A DNA stretch of 64,000 nt, taken from assembly GCA_023374025.1 (NCBI GenBank), contig SIJG01000164.1:62001-126000 (forward strand), written 5' to 3'. Within the stretch, counting starts at the first letter, position 1. Every line of letters begins with the position of its first letter. Positions 57,600 through 64,000 of the stretch are shown here, one piece after another. Both the position numbers and the translations under genes were made by a program. Source of the stretch: Heterodera schachtii. Taxonomy: Eukaryota; Nematoda; Chromadorea; Rhabditida; Heteroderidae. A model generated the notes under the pieces. That model was not told the DNA's origin. It saw only the letters and a list, made by a program, of their open reading frames with translations, and made no database searches.

Positions 57600-58000
57600 A
57601 TATTCTGCTACTTTTATTTAATTTATTAACTAATTTAATCGCTCACTTTAAACTCCTTGTTCAGCTTGATTGTCAAGCAATAATTTCGAGCATTGGCATC
57701 ATTGTTTCAAATAAAATTTTAATTACAGGTTGTTACTTTCTAATTTACAATAGATTGATTTATTTTCAAATTATTATTTTTATGTATTTAGAAAAATACA
57801 ATAATGCAAACCAATGAGTAGTTCTCATGACACAAAATATTTTGTTATTTATTATTTTTAATACTTATTAATAAATGTTACGTAATACTATATGAATTAG
57901 CGTCATATTTATTAATTTATGCATTAATTTTGTTAAATATCTCGCTCCTCTGTGTTCTATTCGTTTGATATTAGGGTTAATCATTTCAACTAAATTATTT
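57600..58000. repeat. Duplicated segment, partner of 52790-53000 and 34140-34430
   Basis: Shares AATCGCTCACTTT, AATTTACAATAGATTGATTT, TCTCATGACAC and the block reading INPNIKRIEHRG on the reverse strand. Confidence 0.75.
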
Positions 58001-58128
58001 AATGGAATTAATAAATTATCTACTTGTCCACTTTCATTGTGTCTTATTCTGAGTTGTGGACAGTCTCTAAGTTTATTAAATAAATAATTGCATAAAATCA
58101 TTTTCATGTAAAAGAAATTAAAGACCAC
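57868..58128 (-). CDS. 86-codon reading frame with a protein-like core
   Basis: Reverse frame. The centre reads NKLRDCPQLRIRHNESG, then QVDNLLIPLNNLVEMI and NPNIKRIEHRGARYLTKLM. It has a balanced, charged composition and GC-richer codons. The block around IEHRGARYLTKLM is kept in a second copy at 34.35-34.45 kb with only a Val/Ile change and a silent change. The N-terminal (FNFFYMKMILC) and C-terminal ends look AT-driven, so the true piece may be an exon of about 55 codons or a relic of an unidentified mobile-element gene. Confidence 0.42.
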   Translation of the reverse strand: MVFNFFYMKMILCNYLFNKLRDCPQLRIRHNESGQVDNLLIPLNNLVEMINPNIKRIEHRGARYLTKLMHKLINMTLIHIVLRNIY

Positions 58129-58228
58129 ACTTTCATTCTCAATGTCAGAAATAAATTTTTATTTTCTATTATATATTTTTTCATGCGGATGGGTTGTGTA
58201 CTCCCAAAATTTATTTATTTATTTTATT

Positions 58229-58320
58229 TCATGTAACATCTGCGCCAAGTTCTGCGATATCTTCCTGGTCTTCCAACGAAAGAACGAAATTGCTGATATT
58301 GAGGTCATAGGCTATTTGTA
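58229..58320 (-). CDS. Candidate terminal exon, acidic helical
   Basis: Reverse strand, after GTTGCACAAAG, reads QIAYDLNISNFVLSLEDQED then IAELGADVT and TGA (58229-58231). The frame is also open 5' of this. The + strand frame (58142-58345) reads CNICAKFCDIFLVFQRKN and IADIEVIGYLYFVQQVLL through the same island but has no acceptor before it. The acidic reverse reading fits better with splice signals. Confidence 0.36.
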
Positions 58321-58359
58321 CTTTGTGCAACAAGTGTTGTTGTAGTGGTAGACAACAGT

Positions 58360-58860
58360 GAAAGGTATTTCAATTAAATTAATGTTTTTATTAAAAATAT
58401 TAATATTTTCTTTTTAATTATTATATTTCTTACTTAAACTGAATGATTATTTTCTTATGCCTTATTTTATTTTTGCTAATAGAAACACAATTTGTAAATT
58501 TAATAATATTTTATTTTATTAGTTAAATAAGCGATATTTGCATATATAAATTATGGCTATTAAAAATTTCTTTTTTGCAGCGTTATCCATTTCTAAACCT
58601 TAAAATTTTTTAAATTATAATTTTCCAGAAATATTACCTCAGAAGTTAGTTTAGCTTCGTCAATATATTAACTAAATTTTGAATTGAAGTTGTCAATTTT
58701 TTTATCATATGTTTATTATAATTTATTAACAAGAACCTAAATGTTGCTATTTAAAACCTTATATTTTGAATGAGTAAATCTTTAATTTTGGTTTTAGAAA
58801 AATTCCATCAATAGCCACATTAAGGATTAACTTTTTGGACTTATTAATATTATTTTTGTT
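58360..58860. other. AT-rich stretch
   Basis: 58725-58790 resembles 34460-34530 and 61060-61120 (TTATTAACAAGAA.CC). Nothing coding. Confidence 0.4.
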
Positions 58861-58867
58861 TAAAAAG

Positions 58868-58914
58868 TGTCTTCTCCGTCCGGGGGTGCGCCACTTATAC
58901 CGCCCCCAAGGCTG
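58868..58914 (+). CDS. Module C, copy 3; candidate exon
   Basis: TTTAAAAAG precedes and GTATCAAT follows; 47 bases open as CLLRPGVRHLYRPQG. See 32719-32775. Confidence 0.28.
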
Positions 58915-59219
58915 GTATCAATAATTATTAATTTCTTAACCTTATAATGATATTTTTATAATATAGAACCATACTTGACGAATTTCAAAATTTCAGTTTT
59001 ATAATTGTATTAGAATTTTTTTTACATTTTTCAACCTAAAATATATTTCTAATTAAGAAAATAGATCTATTTATTATTTAACAAAACAAATTTCATTAAT
59101 ATATTTTGTTTCTTTAAGTTGTTTTTTAATGTTATTTGATTTATTGCAAATTTTATCATTTACTTGCTCATAATTCCGTCTCACATATCTTTTTGGTGTT
59201 TTTGATAGAATATAAATGA

Positions 59220-59680
59220 TATTTTATTTTCTTCATCTAAATCAATAAGTTTAATTTTGTTACTGTTTTATATGTGTTTAATAATAGCTTCAAAATAAAT
59301 AATTTTTTAACAAAAGAAAATGTTCCTTTATTTTCATTCAACAATGAGAAATTCACTTTAAAATAAAAAATAAATTTAAATCTAAGTTATTTTAATTTTT
59401 TGAATTCTTGATTTTTTTTATTTTCTCGCCGCTTAGTCAGTGTCGTCACCGTATAGAACGTTTTCATTTAATGTAATTTTTTATTTAAAGCAAAAAATAA
59501 TAGATTTTATGACGAATTAAGAAAAAACTATTGTATTTATTCTTTTTTATTTCGTTTTTTTTGCATAGAATATGAGTAAAATTTTTATGTTTTTTCCCAT
59601 TTGAATGGAATTTTATTTGTATTTTTTTTTGACTTGCTAGAGTCAAATATCCCTTCATTCATTCATTTATTTCTGGTCTA
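59220..59680. repeat. Module I, copy 5
   Basis: Core about 59434-59469 between CCGCTTAG and GTAATTTT, open as SVSSPYRTFSFN. Right flank CAAAAAATAATAGATTTTAT as in other copies. Confidence 0.6.
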
Positions 59681-60229
59681 TTAAAATAAAAATTATAAAA
59701 AATAATGCAAAATATTACTGTTATGATTGATTTAATTTAATTTATGAAAGTGTCACGGAGTCATTTTCTCGCTATCACAATACAATCTATAATTTTCTCT
59801 TTTTCTCTTGTAGTCCAATTGTTTAGTAAACGCTTATTCATTGTCTTCTAATTATTTAGTAAATATTTGCTCATATTTTATTTGTGGTAATATTTTAACT
59901 AATTTATTAGTTAATATTGCTAAAATATTGTTTTTGTGTAATTTTATTTAAATTAAATTTGATTATGAATCCACTGAAATTGTTTTGACACTATCATGTT
60001 ATTCTTCCATTGTATTAGTATTGATTCTCTTGAAATCTAGTATTTCTTTTATGATTCCGGCTAGAGATGGATGTTATTATATGAAGGTTGGCTCGTTCAT
60101 TTGGATGAATATATTTATTGTATTTTTAGATTAATCTAGTCTTTGTTTATGAAATCAAAGTATAAATTTTCATTTGAAAATGATCGAACATGGCATTAAT
60201 AATTATGTATTATTTCTTTTATTCATTAG

Positions 60230-60700
60230 GCTTTTTGCAGAATATTTCATATTTCACTTCATATTCTATCTTTTTTTTACTTTAAAATATAGAGAAATTA
60301 TTTTGAGTAATATTTTAATTTTGTTTTCACTAAGATAAAAAATGTTTATTTTATTGTCTCTTAATTTTCCAATTGAAGTCAAATTATCTTTTAACTATTT
60401 AATTTTTATTAGCTAATTTATTTTATCATTATTATAAATTTTATATACGATTCTTTTAAACGCTTATTATTCCGTCAGCAAGGGAATTTGGAAAGAAAAT
60501 ATAAGTTTCATACTGATTAGAGTGGTTTATTTATTTTTGTTTAAGTCTTACTGATTTTGAATTAAAATTAATTGATAGATTATGTTATCTTTTAATATAT
60601 AAAATTTTTATATAATAATAGCCAATAATAGATATTTTGTATCAAATTTGAAAACTCCTATTCAAATTGACCGTAATTCTTAATATTTATTTAACTGATA
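60230..60700. repeat. Duplicated segment, partner of 23690-24130
   Basis: Shares CATATTTCACTTCATATTCT, GAGAAATTATTTTGAGTAAT, GATTAGAGTG, CCAATAATAGATATTTTGTA and CTCCTATTCAAATTGACCG. Confidence 0.7.
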
Positions 60701-63700
60701 TTATTAATTTTTTAAATTCTCGATTTATGGATTCTCCAGAATCCAAGACATAAACAACAGATTTATATTGTCTTTGAAATTTTTTTTTTATTATATTTGT
60801 TTACATTAAAATCTATAGTTTTAATAGTAATTATTTGTTATATTGAAACAATATTTATGTAAATATCAGAAATTTAAGTTTATTTGTATAAAACTTTTTT
60901 TTCGGTGGTATATTTTCGTGCAAGATGTTTTAAATATATTGTTTAAATTTTTGTTATTTACATTAATTTTTGATGAAAAACTTAACGTCCAGACAGATCA
61001 CCATATTATATTTACAATTGAAATTGTTAAATTTTTTTAACAATATTTTTTATAATCTATAAACAAGAAACCAATGTTTGACTTGTTTAAATCTCATATT
61101 TTACTGATTAAATCTTATTACCGTTTTAATTTTAATTTGCTCTTAAATAAATTTGCAATGAAAAATGAATATTTGACTTATCAAACTCTGAATATTATCT
61201 TGCAAAGAGCTGTGGAAATTCTTAGCTTAACGAACTCACATCGTTTTAAATCCAAGCTTAATTTAAAATTTTAATTACTACTAGGATTTTATAATTATTT
61301 TCAAAAATTATTACTTTCTTTCATTTCTTTCTTTTATATATCATTTTATTGTATTTTCTTTTTTATTATTAATTTATTATCAATTTGTTGTATAATTTAT
61401 GTAATTTCAGATTTGCTGGTTTTTCTTTATTATAATTATTTTTAGGTGACATTTTTCGTGCAATTGATATTGAATGATTACAGAATATAAAACAGATTCA
61501 CTATCAGTTTTATCTAAATACTTCATTTCTATTTAATTTGGTCGAAATGTTGAGTGAGAATAAACTTATGGTAAATCATGTGCCGAAATGTTGCTTTATT
61601 TGTTAAATAGAATATTTTATGAGAAACAATGCTGTCAGGTATTTAAAATTTATTCAACGTTGATAATATTAAATAATAAAATCTGTAGAATTTGCTCATT
61701 CAATTTTCTTTTATGAATTTTTTAAATTAATATTATTTAAATTTTTCCATTTAGATACAAATTTATGTAAGATAATGAGAATATTATGTTTTACACCGTA
61801 TCAACCATAATGAATTTGATAAGTAGATATTTTTCTATGGTATTTTTTGTATGAACTATTTTATTTTTTACTTTTATAGTTGTTTTTTCTGAGTAAATTT
61901 GTTTGCTAAAACTTCTCATACTTCCCTTTCTTGATTTTGCATATTACGAATTGTTAATTTTTTACGTAGGAATTTTATTATTTAATCAATTTATATATAA
62001 TGTAATGAATTACTTTTAAGAGTAAATTATTTTACAAATGTTAAGCAGCATTTTTCAGTAGTTAATATTATAAAATTATAAAATCACATATTTGATAATA
62101 TTTCTTTGTTATATATATATTGGCATTTTTATTTCATATTAAACACTTGGACCAAATTGTTAGATTCTGTTTCGTTTCGATCGCATTTTGGTTATATTTA
62201 TTTTATAAAGTTTAAGTATTCTCAATTTAAAGTTTTGATGAACTAATTTTAATACGTAAGAGTTTATTTCGAGTGTGGTGGTTAGTTGAAACTAATACAT
62301 ATATTTAGAATAACAGAGTATTAATTTGATAAATTTTTTTTTCAATTTTCGTTGTTTGAACAAGAAAAAACATAATTTGCTGCCAATTGCTACATGGTGG
62401 CAATATCGTTTTCAAATTTTAAGAAGAGAGCAAATATTTCGTTTTATAAATAAGAATAATGATTTATTTTCTATTTTAAGAAATTATTTTTTATATATTT
62501 TTATTTTAAAGAATTTTTTTAATTATATGAACTACACAATAATTATTTTGTTCAAAGCATAATTTTATGCAAAATGCATTATTAATTTATAAATTATTAT
62601 TTATTTATAAAATATTTTTTTGACTTTGATAATTATTTGTTAATACATATTATCAATACTTGAATAACATCTCGTGTTCTTCGATAATTTACATGAGTGG
62701 TTCTAGCTCGTCCTTATCAAGTTATGTGATACCACAAAATTTTTTTTTTAAATATTAGTAATGCTACCTTTATTAATTGATTTGTTATTCATTTTTGTAT
62801 GCATTTTTGGTCGCTATGACATAACTTATGTACAACCTAATATTATGTTTTATTCCCTTTTTTGAATATTATAAATATTTTATAGCTAAAGCGCAATTCC
62901 CTAATTCATTTTAGCACATTTTTATTTTTAGAGTGGTCAGTATTTTATTTTATTAATAATATTTAATTTGCATTTTTTTCTTCAAAATTGTTTTCTAAAT
63001 TTTTTGAATTATGCATTTTATTTCCATAACTTTCTCGGCATCAGGTGCCTTTTCGTAATTGTTTTCTGGAAAAATTCGTAATTTTTTTTAATTAAGTCAT
63101 TTATTTTTGCGGCAAATTAAGTTTAGTAACTTTTAGGATTGTAGTTTGATTTTATTTTTTCCAATAAAGTTTATTTTTTAATTTATGCCCATAAATTGCA
63201 ATAGAATTTATAACCTTTAAGTTTTACCTTTTTACTTTCATTTAACTGATTATTTTTATTTTTTAGTATATACCTTATTGTTTCTATTATCAATTTTTTA
63301 AAATAATTTAAATATTAAAAAAAATAAAAAATGCAATTTGTTCACTTATGTTTTTATTATTTATTTATTATTTAAGATTAAATTAAACTTATTCAGAAAG
63401 ATTTTCAATTAAGAAATATTTATTAATTATGTATTCAGATTCATATTACTTTCTTTTTGTTCTATAAAAAAGTACAGTTCCTCATTTTTGACCTGTAATT
63501 TTGGAATAGATTATAGAAAAAATATTTATATTTTTATATTTTGGTATGAAAATGAAAATAATTAAGATTTTAATATTTTTAACGGCTCAGAAATTAAAAA
63601 AGACCTCTTAATTTATTATTCCAATTAACATGAATTTTTTTAATAAATTTTGAATTCGCTTTTCTTTTTTTAACTTATTTTTTTGTTTTTGTTATATTAG

Positions 63701-64000
63701 ATCACACAGCTTAGATAATGTCATTATCATTATTTTTCTAATGTTATTTTTATTTTTATATTTTAATTTAATTTTTATTTTACTAATTCTTTCCTCCCCT
63801 CGCTTACTGATTCTGGTCTTTTCAAAACAATGAGCTTCGGATATGTTTACCATGCATTCCAAAAAAAGCTAACGTTCATCATGCATTTCGGCCGATTTTC
63901 CTTTATTAGAATTCTCAAGTAAATTTGATTTTAAATTTTTATCGAATTTTACACATTATGTTTTTGGTATGTCTTTTTTTTGATTAAATAAATTAAATCG
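60700..64000. other. AT-rich right end of the window
   Basis: No exon or mobile element supported. Minor repeats: 61060-61120 (see 58725), 61880-61910 (see 19464) and 63420-63485 (see 20212). A 78-codon frame at 62326-62562 contains NLLPIATWWQYRFQILRREQ in a slightly GC-richer patch (62375-62440) and might be a piece of an exon, without splice support. GC-richer DNA at 63795-63900 shows nothing clear. Confidence 0.4.

Noticed and set aside
1..64000. Mitochondrial or plastid origin suggested by extreme AT content and GC clusters
   Set aside because: hAT, MULE-like, LINE and Gypsy relics and spliceosomal-type splice signals point to nuclear DNA; no organellar gene or rRNA is recognisable.

Overview
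The window looks like eukaryotic, probably animal, nuclear DNA of extreme AT content (by eye about 20% GC). It contains a broken non-LTR (LINE) reverse transcriptase, a broken Ty3/Gypsy-type integrase fragment joined to an SGNH/GDSL-like segment, a hAT-type MITE with an exact 8-bp target duplication, a MULE-like fold-back element and a tRNA-Glu-derived Pol III promoter. There is no operon structure and no bacterial, phage, CRISPR or organellar gene that I recognise. A nematode or other AT-rich invertebrate would fit the style of the retroelement proteins, but I cannot name the species.

No long host gene is visible. The window is AT-rich DNA with T clearly exceeding A on the given strand, dotted with GC-richer islands of roughly 30-130 bases. 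Several islands look like small exons: an open frame, a T-rich ...AG before it and GTAAGT/GTATTA/GTAAAT-like sites after it. The best + strand candidates are at 2060-2119, 3215-3326, 4337-4414, 6241-6357 (with a paralogue at 47788-47841), 11273-11385 plus 11503-11544, and 19982-20033 plus 20126-20162. The best - strand candidates are at 29817-29948, 48730-48808, 52186-52238, 58229-58320 and 57868-58128. None could be assigned to a known protein, and several islands are open on both strands.

The most striking property is that much of the window is a network of old duplications, all in the same orientation: 9130-10460 with 17060-19020; 33650-34430 with 52380-53000 and 57600-58000; 23690-24900 with 33040-33640 and 60230-60700; five copies near 26.4, 35.4, 36.3, 49.7 and 59.3 kb; and others. 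In many modules the AT-rich flanks are well conserved while the GC-rich core of about 25-60 bases differs from copy to copy. That is the reverse of normal gene duplication, where exons outlast introns. It could be a fast-evolving family of very small exons, a set of small-RNA loci, or simply decayed repeats; the sequence alone does not decide.

Layout: 1-5 kb, AT-rich with candidate + exons and modules A, D and E; 5.4-6.2 kb, a GC-richer foreign insert; 7.1 kb, a small MITE; 9-19 kb, a segmental duplication with a nested TIR element at 15.2 kb; 21.1-22.9 kb, an intact hAT MITE and GC hairpin repeats; 25.6-26.1 kb, MITE ends and a tRNA-like SINE head; 27.7-30.8 kb, a nest of hAT-type ends around a 1.1-kb palindrome; 31.2-32.0 kb, the LINE relic; 37.6-39.0 kb, the integrase/SGNH relic; 41.4-42.3 kb and 50.1-50.7 kb, two related fold-back elements with different internal words; 47-60 kb, repeated modules and candidate exons; 60.7-64 kb, mostly featureless AT-rich DNA.
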